Positions 1 to 9,879 of a stretch of 64,000 bases of DNA are shown in pieces. The DNA is taken from NCBI GenBank assembly GCA_037178855.1, contig JASJZC010000002.1, positions 8,072,501-8,136,500 of the forward strand. Reading direction: 5' to 3'. A program made the position numbers and the translations under genes. How positions within the stretch are numbered: the stretch's first letter is position 1; each line of letters opens with the position of its first letter. This stretch comes from Oscheius sp. JU75 (taxonomy: Eukaryota; Nematoda; Chromadorea; Rhabditida; Rhabditidae). Under the pieces are notes generated by a model, which made no database searches, was not told the DNA's origin, and was given only the letters and a program-made list of their open reading frames with translations.

Positions 1-48
1 GCAAATTTACCGGGGAAATTATAAAAAGAAGCTCTGAAAAGCTCTTAC

Positions 49-276
49 CTAGGCTTACACGGCGTACAGCAGCACAACCCATTCATCTCGGCGCTTCTCT
101 TCAGTTCTCTCCAGCTCGCGAGGCAGCAGATGTAGTTCCAGTCGACGTAGTGCGAGAAGCCTTGCTCCGATTCGTTTCGATTGAGCTGAAACAGGGTACA
201 TTAGCTACAAAAATGGTATAAATCCTCTCTTTTCTTTCAACAAACTGATATAAAGTAGTTCTACCTGATTAGGCAT
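49..276 (-). CDS. 5' end of an unrecognised gene, running off the left edge
   Basis: Two exons fit: 265-276 (ATG then CCT AAT CAG, donor GTAGAAC) and 49-185 (acceptor TTTCAG, donor GTAAGAGC). Joined in phase 0 they give about 50 residues beginning MPNQLNRNESEQGF and including HYVDWNYICCL and a Cys-rich GLCCCTPC stretch. I do not recognise the family. The first exon is only 12 coding bases, so the start is uncertain; a longer upstream exon is possible. The rest of the gene lies to the left of the window. Confidence 0.4.
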
Positions 277-3093
277 GTTTTTGACCCAATTTCGGGGCGC
301 TTAGGGTGGTTGGCGAAGACGTTTTCTGTCTCTCTTTTTCGTCAATCTCGGGGAATATATCCAGCGCGCGGAGGCGCCTCCTACTCATCGATCCCCGGGT
401 CCCCTTTTCCGAAGCAAGTTCTAGTTCTTTCGCTCATAAAACAGAGAACCTATTATTTGTAATGTTCTGCAAACAATGGGGGAAGGCAAATGGCTTCCAA
501 AGTACGTAAAAGCCATGCCTGCGTCATAGAAATGCGGATTACGTACCCTATTAGGCATTTTTGAGGTAGGAGAGGATCTTGTAAAAAGACTAATCCTTTT
601 TCCGACATAACATATCCTTTTAAAAAGATCCTAAAGCGATTTACGAGACAAACATGAACTATAACATCAATGTCTCTTACAGGAATACGAAACCATAATT
701 ATTCCTACAAAGCCTGTGTTACCTATCAGATTACGCTGAAAGATCAAAGAAAGCCCAAAATGCTATCGCCTTCTGATATTTAGGCCCGGAGGGAGAAACT
801 TCAATCCATGTACCAGGTTTCGATCATTAGCAACCATTTTTACCTAAATATATCAGCATGGACTGTCCGTAAACCACGAATTTGCATTAAAAACGTGTTT
901 TGACGATACAATGCCCAGAGTGCAAGTACCCAGGGTTTCAAAAGATGGTTGGAAAATCAGTGAGAAGCCTGTAGCTGTTGAAAAGGCACCTCTGGGAAGT
1001 CAATTTGTTAAAGAGGCAAGATTTTGTCACGAAATCTCGGCTTTTTCGAAATGAACGTGCGATGTTTCCTTTAGAAATAGGCCACAAGGCTCAGACAATG
1101 CTATTGTGAACAGAAAGCTAGCCTCAAACAATGTGGTGTGTTCGATTCCCTTTCAGTTACTGACATCTGAAAGTTGTTTGGTATCAAATTACAAGCACAG
1201 AGGACGTATATGCTTTCTTTGAAAAGTTTTTCCAGCATCATGTTTTCCTAGAAATTCCCTCAAGCCCTCTAGCAGTATTCTCGAATCAGAGGAAGAAGAA
1301 ATATGGATGGAGAAATATACCGTATCTCTTCTAATATAAGGGCTACAACTTTGCAGGACATCAGAAAATCAGTAAAATTCGTCTTGACCCCAAAAAAGGC
1401 GAATACGTAGTGGCGTATTCCTTACGTAAGGGGGCGCTTATATTAGAAGAGATATGGCAAGCTTAACCTGCTGAATTTGTCCCAGTAATCACGTGCTTAC
1501 ATCTCCTTTGTAACTTTTCAAGCTTTCTCTACCTATAAGAGTACAGAACGTCTTAGAACCGCCTCACCTTACCATATAAACCATTAAAAAAACCCACACC
1601 TACCGTATCCAGCCTCGGTTCCCTCTTCTCAAAAGTCAATCCCACATTTCTATGTAGCGTATCCGTATGTGTTCTACCTCTCGGCGAGGACCAGAACGAG
1701 GTTTTTGTGAATTCTAGCATAGAATAGAATAATAGAAAAAAGTTCGAGAGGCCAGAGAGTAGTCACAACCAGCAGCAGCCACAAACCGCGATAAGCGCCT
1801 GAGATTAGTATGCGCGACACATTTGCTGACAGCAGTCTCTCTCTCTTCTCCTCCTCTTTTTCGGCACTTTTAGTCCATAAACGGGGAAAATTTAGTCTTA
1901 GTGTCGGTGGTGATTCTGGCGGGAAAATGACTGCTGCCTGGGGGTGAATGGATCCCGAGCCAATTCTCTCGCCTCTTCTTCTTCATCGGTCCAAAAAAAA
2001 CTCATTCCGAAAGTCCAAGATTCAATCAGGGCTTGGAGCTATGTTTTTCTGCCCTACTACCCATAAAATGAGCCCTTCTGTCCCTGAGAAGATGCTATAA
2101 ACAGGCTGTTCGAAGTCGAGTCTTTTCTGGGAAGTCACAAAACGGGCAAGGATTCTGAGTTCAGCACTTTTTCTACAAATTAACCGATAAAATGAACATT
2201 TTGCGCACAAAATGGCAAAGATAATCTGACAGTTTGGACCCTTTTAGTCGGCTACAAAGGAGTGTAGTTCTCACATCTTATCCGGATATTCTGACAAGTT
2301 TGACGCATGAAAATGATTGGAACTGCTTGAAACGTGTCGCTTTAGCCGAAAACAGTCCACAAAAATATATCAGCATGCACTAGTCACAAGGGTTTTCTAG
2401 GGCAGTTTCAGAGATTCTAACTATGTTATTGAATTCAGAGTGTAAAAAAACCGCTTGGAGCATAAGAAAATAGCAGACAATTGCAGAAATAGTAGAAGAT
2501 TTTATGTTGGAACAGCAACGGTTATCAAACTCATTAGCCCCCTCCCCCCAAGATTTTTTTCGAGCTCCAAAAATTTGCAGTGTTTTCCTCTCGTAATAGG
2601 CCTCAGTTTGCCACCACTACTGCCTACGAAAGGACATGAGAAAAAGCCCACCTTTTTTTTTAGAAGCCTAGCGCTAAAAATATGGAATTCGGTGACTCAA
2701 AAAAGCTTTCTATAATTTTTGTACGAAACATTCGCTAAAAACACCATGAAAGTAAGCATGAAACCTGGCTCCAAACCAGTAGTTTAAAAACACATGAAAT
2801 TACAACAAAGATAGAACTTTATTGACCCAGTTTCTTCTGTATTTTGAGCGAAAAAGAGGCTGTGTGTGTAAACGTGGAGAGAAATGACATATGTTGAGCT
2901 CTAATATCACAACCAACACCGTGTAAATTGGGACCTAAAAGTGTGCCTAAACCTAATAATCTCGTGGTAATACTGTCTTTCATTTCTATCAATTTGATAT
3001 GGCAAAGAAGAACAAATTGGTGTCAAAAAAGAGGAGGTAAAATGATACAGATCTGGCGGAGGAAAATGCATGAAAAATAGTGAAAAAAGCGAT
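277..3093. other. Intergenic region, no convincing gene
   Basis: Roughly 2.8 kb of AT-rich sequence. Short open frames on both strands lack coherent splice structure or recognisable motifs. It contains one MITE-like element (1318-1457) and a half copy of the dispersed hairpin repeat near 460-475. It separates the gene at the left edge from the 3' end of the MMACHC gene. Confidence 0.55.
1318..1457. mobile_element. MITE-like element with ~21 bp inverted termini
   Basis: The left end CGTATCTCTTCTAATATAAG is the reverse complement, with one mismatch, of the right end CTTATATTAGAAGAGATATG. The interior carries half of the hairpin repeat (GGGCTACAACTTTGCAGGAC) and a block with GAATACG...CGTATTC symmetry. 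The same interior blocks recur, inverted in order, at 25310-25505. No coding capacity, so it would be non-autonomous. Confidence 0.7.
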
Positions 3094-5252
3094 TTAATGA
3101 TCAGGGAACCACTTCTTGAGGACCTGCCATCTGTCAGCTGGAGGCTTACCGAAAAACTCCATCTGCGTCTGCGAGTAACGATGCTTTGGGTTCCCAAAAT
3201 CTCTGAAAACGTATAGATTTTGAAGCGAGGAAAGAACAACAAGATTCCATGGGCAATTTGGGCTCAAAGCCTGAAGAAACTCATGAATTATCAGGAAAAG
3301 AGCCGAACTTCTGCGAGGAATTCTCGGAGATAGTTCGGTCCTGCTTTAATACACCTGAGATTGCACCCTCCCTGTTTAGCAACTTCTTCACCTTACCCGT
3401 CCGCATAGATAATTTTCTCTTCGGACGGGTAAGATAATGTAGCTCTCGAGGCATATAAAGGCTCAATACCTGAAACATGGAACTTTTGACAGTAAACCCA
3501 TCAAGACTTTGCCTAGTAACGGGAAACTAGACGTGTTAGGGAAGTTATGGCACGGAGCTTTTAATTTCACAACTGGAGCCCAGAAATGCCTCTTTGAAAC
3601 TCAACTTTTCTACAGATGGCTTATAATAATGTCACGAAGAACAATTTCTCACCTAAAACCAGAGTCCCGCCACGAAAAGTTGAACTTTTCCAGAGCCTCG
3701 CGGGCTTCATCGTCCGTTTTCAGAATTGAGCGTGGTACTGGAACCATCAGTTTTTCGATCAGGGTCTCAGGGAAGATCAGGACGGAGCGGAATGCAAAAT
3801 GACCACCGTAGTTCGGGTGCAGGCTGAGACCGATGAATTTCTGGAAATTCACAAATCAAAATAAGAAAATTTGAGGCAACAAACATCGGTTAGTGGGCAG
3901 GAATGAGACTGACCGAGTTTTTGTCCATGACTCCGGCCGGAGGCCAGTCCGCGGTGGCTAGGAATTGGGGCTGGTAGTAGAAGGCGGCTCCTTAAATATA
4001 TGGTTTTAACATTTCTCTCTCAAATTTTATCCTCATCTCTCTAATGCGTAGCGGTGCCTGTCTATGTTTATTCGGCCTATTGTAGACACTAAGGGTTTTG
4101 ACACAAACAACCTGGGTTCAATCCCGCCCGAATGATAACATTTTTTAGGAAAACACCGTTTTGCAGTTTTGTTTTAGTTTTAACGCTTAGTGGCGCCGTT
4201 ACGGCCCCCATGACCAGGGTTCGATCCCTGTGGATGGGGGCCGTAACGACAAACTTTTTTACTTTTTAAGCTGTTTTTGAGAAGAAAAATGCATGGAACG
4301 GGCTCCAAGGTAAAGAAGTTGAAGTTGACAGTCCCCACTGGGATAATATCCAATGTTGTTATGTCAATTTCTACGTTTTTTGTCAGTTTAAGTTGTACAA
4401 AAAAAAGACTAGAAAACGAACCCGAAACATGTCCACAGGTCTGCATCAGAATTTTTGGCTTCCTACTCGGCCAGAGGGAATGATCGTGGAAGAGTTCGAA
4501 TGGTACTGTTAGATTCTAAAAACCGAAAAAAAATTCTAGGCAAAAAAGGGCTCGAATACCTCCAAAATGGGCTCCAATCGATCGGCCATGAATTCTTGAA
4601 TAGGTGACGTGATTTCCTCGGCGAGCCTGTCCAGGGAGCCGAACTCGAGACACTTGTCACCTACCCAGCGTCGGAAGGAGACATCAAACATGGCTGGGGT
4701 GCTGAGAATCAGCAGACCAATGGCTCTTGGATCGACATCGAGATGGAAATCGGAGGACACCGAGTCGTTGTAGTCGCCGAGCTGGGAAATAAGTGTTACA
4801 GATTATAAAATTACTTCCCAATTTTATATTCAATCGCTCTGAAAAATATGCAGATTAGTGTTCTGCACTTGGAACGTAGAACTGACAAGAAAAGTGAAAT
4901 TTCCGAGAAAAACGAAAAAGGATAGTATTCAAAGATAACATAACAGCCCTCAACAACAAGAATTTTATAGTACAAGAAGCCAATTTGGATCAACGTAGGG
5001 GGGGGTTCAAACAGCTGGGATTACGAGAGTTTTGACAAAAAAAAAGTATGGACATATCCATGCAAAACGGCTAGGCTCTAGTCAGAAAAAAAAGTTAAAT
5101 CTGCTACAACTGAAAGTGGGAAACGAGTCAAAGAAAATACCAAAAACTCAACAAACCTGAAAAAGATAGCTCTCAAAGCCGTCCTCCTTCGGCAGATGCA
5201 GATCGACAAATTTCTTTAGCCGATGTATGTCTTCCTCTCGCACCAGCGGCAT
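3094..5252 (-). CDS. cblc-1: MMACHC (cblC) cobalamin-processing enzyme
   Basis: Cytosolic vitamin B12 chaperone and decyanase/dealkylase that hands cobalamin to methionine synthase and methylmalonyl-CoA mutase pathways. Six exons: 5252-5157, 4781-4560, 4515-4422, 3990-3914, 3840-3653, 3202-3094, 786 bp in total, 261 residues, close to the nematode family size. Visible family motifs in order: GFESYLFQ near the N-terminus, LLILSTPAMFD, RKPKILMQT, HVSGAAFYYQ, HPNYGGHFAFRS, FNFSWRD and a C-terminal RYSQTQMEFFGKPP. All match the human protein order. The ATG directly follows an AG (GGCTTAG), as expected for a trans-spliced downstream operon gene; MED4 ends 140 bp upstream on the same strand. Intron 3 contains tRNA-like repeat sequence. 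All junction phases agree. Confidence 0.93.
4060..4335 (+). repeat. SINE-like, tRNA-related repeat inside MMACHC intron 3
   Basis: Two B-box-like sequences (GGGTTCAATCCC near 4112 and GGGTTCGATCCCT near 4216) are visible. The second sits inside a hairpin formed by GTTACGGCCCCCAT and ATGGGGGCCGTAAC. The following segment, with GAAGAAAAATGCATGGAA and GAAGTTGACAG, resembles the tail seen after the B box at 27340-27415. No foldable complete tRNA was found. Confidence 0.5.
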
Positions 5253-5392
5253 CTAAGCCAGTTAGATTCTGCATTCAAAATCAGGTACAATTCGATTTAA
5301 CGTCCATTTTTCAATAGAAACAAGCTACAAAAAACGTTTATTACCCGCCAAGAATGGAGAAAATCATAATTTTTTTTTTTGGAAAAGTTACA
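5253..5392 (-). promoter_or_regulatory. Intercistronic spacer of a candidate MED4-MMACHC operon
   Basis: Only 140 bp separate the MED4 stop from the MMACHC start. On the minus strand the spacer has AATAAA (5337-5342), a T-rich stretch, and ends in GGCTTAG immediately before the downstream ATG. This is the arrangement expected for 3'-end formation of the first gene followed by spliced-leader addition to the second. No separate promoter is evident. Operon status is inferred. Confidence 0.55.
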
Positions 5393-8056
5393 TCAATTCT
5401 CGTCGTCGCTGCTGGAACTATCACTGCTGCCGCTGCTCATGTTTTCGACGTCTCGGACCTGCTGCATGGGCCGGGCCACAGTGGACTGGATCTGAATTGC
5501 CATGCTCGGAGAGGAGATTCCGGGAGATTCCTGCAATCTTACGGTTAAAAGACAATAATTTGGGGGTTCTAATTGCTGATAAGAAACCGGAATGGTGTCT
5601 AGACAGCCAGTACCAACATGATACTATCAATACGGACAGAGGTCATTATTATGAAAAAAGAAATTGAAAGCGCAAATAAACGTGACGCGGTTTAGGGTTG
5701 TGCGAAAGTACCGTAGACTCGAAATTGCTTTGCGCACCAACTTGTAATCATATATTTCGAGTATACGGTACTTTCGCGTAACCCCCGGTTCAGACCTTTT
5801 TGCGCCATTTCGGCAGCTTTATATGTCTGTCATTGACATAATGTGGAAACCGAGATGTTCCTTTGTTCTTGTAAAGAAAATGCTCCCAAAAAGACGACTT
5901 ACAGTGCTATACTGCCTCTTGTTGCCGAACGGCGACGATTCTGCTCCACGCGCCGTTCCTCCGGGCGTCGTTATTGGCGGTCTTCCGCGCGGCGAGGAGC
6001 CCGGATAACTGAATATTTTTACTGCAAAATCATGAGAGAAAAACCCACTTTGGCCTTGGACTCGGCGATCCCCAATTCCGATGAGCCATTGCTGCTGCGG
6101 GATTCGTGACCAGGGGCGAGGCCATTCGCATGTTTGTGGGCGGTGTGCTGATCGAGCCCGAGGCGTTTGGACGAATCATGCCTATTGCAGGATTGGCTGT
6201 TGCTGTAGATCGGGGAGCCGAGAGCCTGGAGGCCCGGAATTCCGGCTCGGTGGGGAAGGGTCGTTGTGGATCGCCTGGAAGATTCGGTGCTAGCTTGAAA
6301 GTAGAAAAACAGCGAATTGATAAGACGAACAAGGCCTGCTAACCGAAGACAAAGATTTTGCGCAACGCTTCAGCAAATATTACCCCAAACTGGAAGAAAT
6401 AAAGCTTTGGTAATAGTTCGGCAGGCGGCTCGGTTCATTCAAACGGGTTTTCGCGCGCATTTTTGAATTCGGCGGGATTTTGAAATCTTCTTCTCGTTTA
6501 CGATTCCTACGCCTTTTCACTGCTTTTCACAACTTTTTGCCTCACCTTTCATGTCTTTTCTTGCTCTCTTCAAGTAATATAAACTAGAACTGCCTTGTAT
6601 AATGATAATTGACTCCTATCGGTTGACCAACAGACGGGAGCAGATTGTACCAACGGAGAACTAGGCAGTCTTAGTTTTTATTTCTTGAAGCGAACAAGAA
6701 GAGACATAAAATATAAGGCAAAAAGTTGAGAAAAGCAGTGAAAAGGCGTAGAAATCGTAAACGAGAAATAGATTTCAAAATCTCGCCGAATTCAAAAATG
6801 CGCGCGAAAACCCGTTTGAATGAACCGAGCCGCCTGCCGAACTATTACCAAAGCTTTCTATTCGAGTCATTGTCTGGAAGAAGAAGCTTAGCTTTGATTA
6901 ACAAAAAAACGCCGAATAATATCATTTTCTAAGCGTAGTATAGTCATGATCTCCGAGCTTAAACACCAAAGTTAGTTCTCCGAAAAAAAGCTTCAACAGC
7001 TACGACTTGGTCAGACTTGTTTTTACACGAAACAACGACCAAATTTGCTGCCGTCTTAAAGGCAAAGAGTAAATAAATGTACTCTTTGCTATAGCCTTTC
7101 TACTCAGAATCTAGGACAGTACGCTTACTAAAGTAGGTTCGTTCAAACTCTGGCTTTTCAGCTTCAAATCTGAGGAACTTGCAGCGTTTATCAGCATTGT
7201 GTGAAATTGGTCGGTTGCTCTGTGATAGGGATCTATGGAGTTAGGAGTACAACTCGAACTCTACAAGGGTTTGAAAAAGCAGCATGTTTTATGGTTTGTT
7301 CAAGAAAAAGAATGACTACCAAAATGCTTACGTGGCGGGACTCCTGGGAGCGCGAAAAAAAAGCTGCTAGATTGAAAACCAAAAAGAGCAAAAATTAACT
7401 CGATTTGAAATTCCGAGAATGAATACGAGCTTATATGAAACTGCCAGAAAGCTAACAAGTGACTCACAAAAACAAGCATAACACTTACCCATTTTCCAGA
7501 AGTGTGGCGTCGCGATAGAATAGTTCCTGCTGATCTGATGGGAGAACTTGATAAGCTCTTCGCTGTCGATCGGTGATCTTTCCGACTGCCTCACGGATTG
7601 TAGTCTCTTCGCATTCTAAACACCATTTTTTGGCTCAAAAGTTAACAGAAAAGCTCACTCTGCAGACTGCAGTCATGACAGCGAGCTCGGAACCCCGTAT
7701 GAGCTCCTCCACGTGGGTTATGACCTCGTCGCGCTGCTCCACACAGTCCTTAAGCTCTCGGATCAGTTTTTCACGTTCTTGGAACTCTGGGACTGAAATT
7801 TTCAGCCACAAATTATAGAAATGTGGCTAAATTACTTCTCTTAACCAGGACGGTCATCTCCTTCTGCTTTCCCTCATAGAGATTGGCCAAATTTGTCAAC
7901 GATTCGCCTTCCTTATTCTGCTTGTCCCGATTCAGCAGCGATTCGACGATCTGAGCAGTATTTTAAGTCAAAAAAATTTGATATTACCTGTTTTGTGATT
8001 CCTTCCAAGTCATCAACACACTCCAGAAGAGAGTCTCGTAAACTTCGGTCCTCCAT
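5393..8056 (-). CDS. mdt-4: Mediator complex subunit 4
   Basis: Middle-module subunit of Mediator, the nuclear coactivator bridging transcription factors and RNA polymerase II. Seven exons: 8056-7988, 7950-7836, 7792-7659, 7615-7489, 6289-6049, 6008-5903, 5530-5393, 930 bp, 309 residues. The N-terminal half is coiled-coil-like (REKLIRELKDCVEQRDEV). The MED4 signature follows: IDSEELIKFSHQIS, then a PLTW-like IATPHFW and APNLPGDPQRPFPT, matching PGDPRRPYPT of vertebrate MED4. The tail is low-complexity (Pro/Gly/Ser) and ends with the family's acidic serine run (VENMSSGSSDSSSSDDEN). GTTTTAG lies four bases before the ATG, a probable trans-splice site. The 1.2 kb intron 4 holds a foldback element. 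The acceptor for exon 5 was chosen at CTAG|CACCG because only that keeps the frame. Confidence 0.92.
5695..5785. mobile_element. Short MITE-like palindrome in MED4 intron 6
   Basis: GGTTGTGCGAAAGTACCGTA at the left and TACGGTACTTTCGCGTAACC at the right are near-perfect inverted repeats around a ~50 bp spacer, giving a ~91 bp element with no coding capacity. It lies wholly within an intron (5531-5902). Confidence 0.7.
6395..6865. mobile_element. Foldback element in MED4 intron 4
   Basis: A very long inverted repeat: the left arm (about 6395-6597) is reverse-complemented with few mismatches by the right arm (about 6663-6865), around a ~65 bp spacer. Shared blocks include AATTCGGCGGGATTTTGAAA against TTTCAAAATCTCGCCGAATT and CGTTTACGATTCCTACGCCT against AGGCGTAGAAATCGTAAACG. 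No transposase frame is present. The transcript would form a ~200 bp hairpin. Confidence 0.88.
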
Positions 8057-8843
8057 TTGACTAAAACAAGCGAATAAAGTAGAAAAAATTTAGGAAAGGG
8101 AAGAGAAATTAAAGGATTGAATACAGGCGTGGCATCTCCCTTAATTGACCAACAATTCAAAGGATTGGCTGTATACGCGCTACATCATCGATTCGGGGGT
8201 GTCACCTTCATTTCATTCAAAAATTGAAGACTGGAAACAGCTTTTTACTCACCATTTTCTTGTTCCACTTAGAGTGACTGTTTTTACACCTCTAGAGTTT
8301 TATATAGATTGAAATTGTTTGTCTATATTGACTGCAAACTTCTACACTTCTTCATTTACAGGATTGTGCCGCATAAATTGTACAGGAATGGAGTACAACA
8401 GAGGAAAATGGTAGCAGAATTGAGAAACGCTGATTATTTCAAATTCAAACTGTCGCACAATAAAAAAAAGCGAGCGATTTTCAAACATCTTGTAACTTTC
8501 ATCTATTTCCAATCACTTTTCTTGCCTTTCTTCCCCGGAAAAAACTTTGTCTAAAACCAGCTGTCGACGGCAGCTTTACAGCCAGTTTAGTCCTGGTTTA
8601 GAATTGAAAACAGGCGGCTTCGCCGCTTCCATAGTAAAATAAAAATTGTCCCCACAGTTGACTCTTCACCTTGTCGTTTGACATGAAATGGCTTGTCAGA
8701 GTTTTTGGGTATTAGTGTTGACATGCAATTGTGCGAACACCATGACAGACGAACGGACGGACACCACTGCGCTTTAGTAAAGACGCTTTTGTAAAGACGC
8801 TTTAGTAAAGAAAGAGATTATCATCCATTTGCAGAAGAGAAAA
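8057..8843. promoter_or_regulatory. Divergent intergenic region between MED4 and the RSRC1-like gene
   Basis: About 790 bp between two gene starts pointing away from each other, so it presumably holds both promoters. It includes a repeat (about 8745-8800) with CGGACGGACACCACTGCGCT, found again at 15720-15770 and inverted at 19650-19705. ATTTGCAG at about 8827-8834, nine bases before the RSRC1-like ATG, looks like a trans-splice acceptor. No gene seen. Confidence 0.5.
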
Positions 8844-9769
8844 ATGGGAAGACGATCACGATCGCCGCCGCACTCTTCAAGGCGTCGTTCGGGCTCCAGA
8901 TCGCCTAAAAGGTTGCCTTTCTCCTTGTTTCTTATTCTATAAGTCTTTTAAGACACCGGGATCGTGATCGCCACAGCAAGGATAAAAAGAGCAACAATTT
9001 GAAGGGCATGGAGGAGGCCAAGCGCCGAATGAGGGAAGGATTAGAGTCTGCTGTCAAAACTGAACCCGGTTTGGCTCCGAGCTGTGCTCCTCGTCCATTC
9101 GAAGACCTCAGCCACGCGGAACAGGCTTCTCGAGCCAGGGAAATTGAGAGAATCGATGAAGGAGGCTTCCAGCAGACACAGTTCAAGTCATCGATGGGCG
9201 GAGGACGATCTCAGAAGGTTAGGAGCCATAAATTATGTTATTTTCTTGCTTCTTGACCTTTTTTTCGTACTAGTACCGTGAATAGCACGCTGAGCATTAG
9301 AAATATAGCTAGGAACCAAGGAAATTAGTTTAAAAAAATGTCAAAAATGTTCACTTCACCGCGTTCTTAGCAACAAAAAAAAATAGAACATTTGAGCAGA
9401 AAAAAATGCCTGAAAATGAAGAAGAAAATAAGATCTGCTTGGAAAATTCTATAATTGTGCTTCAGAAACACCAAACAAAGGCTGAGAAAGTCGAGACGGC
9501 CCAGGACCAGCACGAGAAGGCCATTTTCGGGCCGGCTTGGATGAATAAAGAGATCAAGAAGGAAGAAGGAGCCTCGTTACCACCACTTCCCAGCACCCTG
9601 ACCGCTTCTACGAGACAGGGACCGCCGCTTCTTCATTCCAATGTAAACTTATACAATTTTTCGTGGAAAATGGACGGATTTTCAGTTTCGAATCAACCCG
9701 GAGAAGAGAAAAGCCGATTGGCTTGAGACGTGGAGAGAACAGCGACGAGTCCTCGGCATCAATTGCTAG
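8844..9769 (+). CDS. RSRC1-like serine/arginine-rich nuclear protein
   Basis: Probable splicing-related RS protein. Four exons: 8844-8911, 8953-9217, 9466-9642, 9686-9769, 594 bp, 197 residues. The N-terminus is Arg/Ser rich (MGRRSRSPPHSSRRRSGSRS). The middle has AREIERIDEGGFQQTQFKSS, resembling the EIEAIESDSFVQQTF segment of RSRC1 (SRrp53), and the C-terminus has KADWLETWREQRRVLG, in the position of the RSRC1 tail EKWFKRLIALRQERL. It is shorter than human RSRC1 (334), mainly in the RS domain. AATAAA follows the stop at 9788-9793. Family assignment rests on short motifs only; the splice structure is firmer. Confidence 0.7.
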
Positions 9770-9879
9770 ATCATGTAACTATTTTTGAATAAAAATTAAA
9801 TATTTATGTACAAAATTTAGCACTATTATGTAGCCATAATATTATGAGCGTAACCGGGAAGTGAAGCAAGAAATAGAGA

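Noticed and set aside
4180-4446. 88-codon minus-strand frame over MMACHC intron 3
   Set aside because: Only its first part is real coding sequence, in a different frame (exon 4515-4422); the rest is the tRNA-like hairpin repeat.
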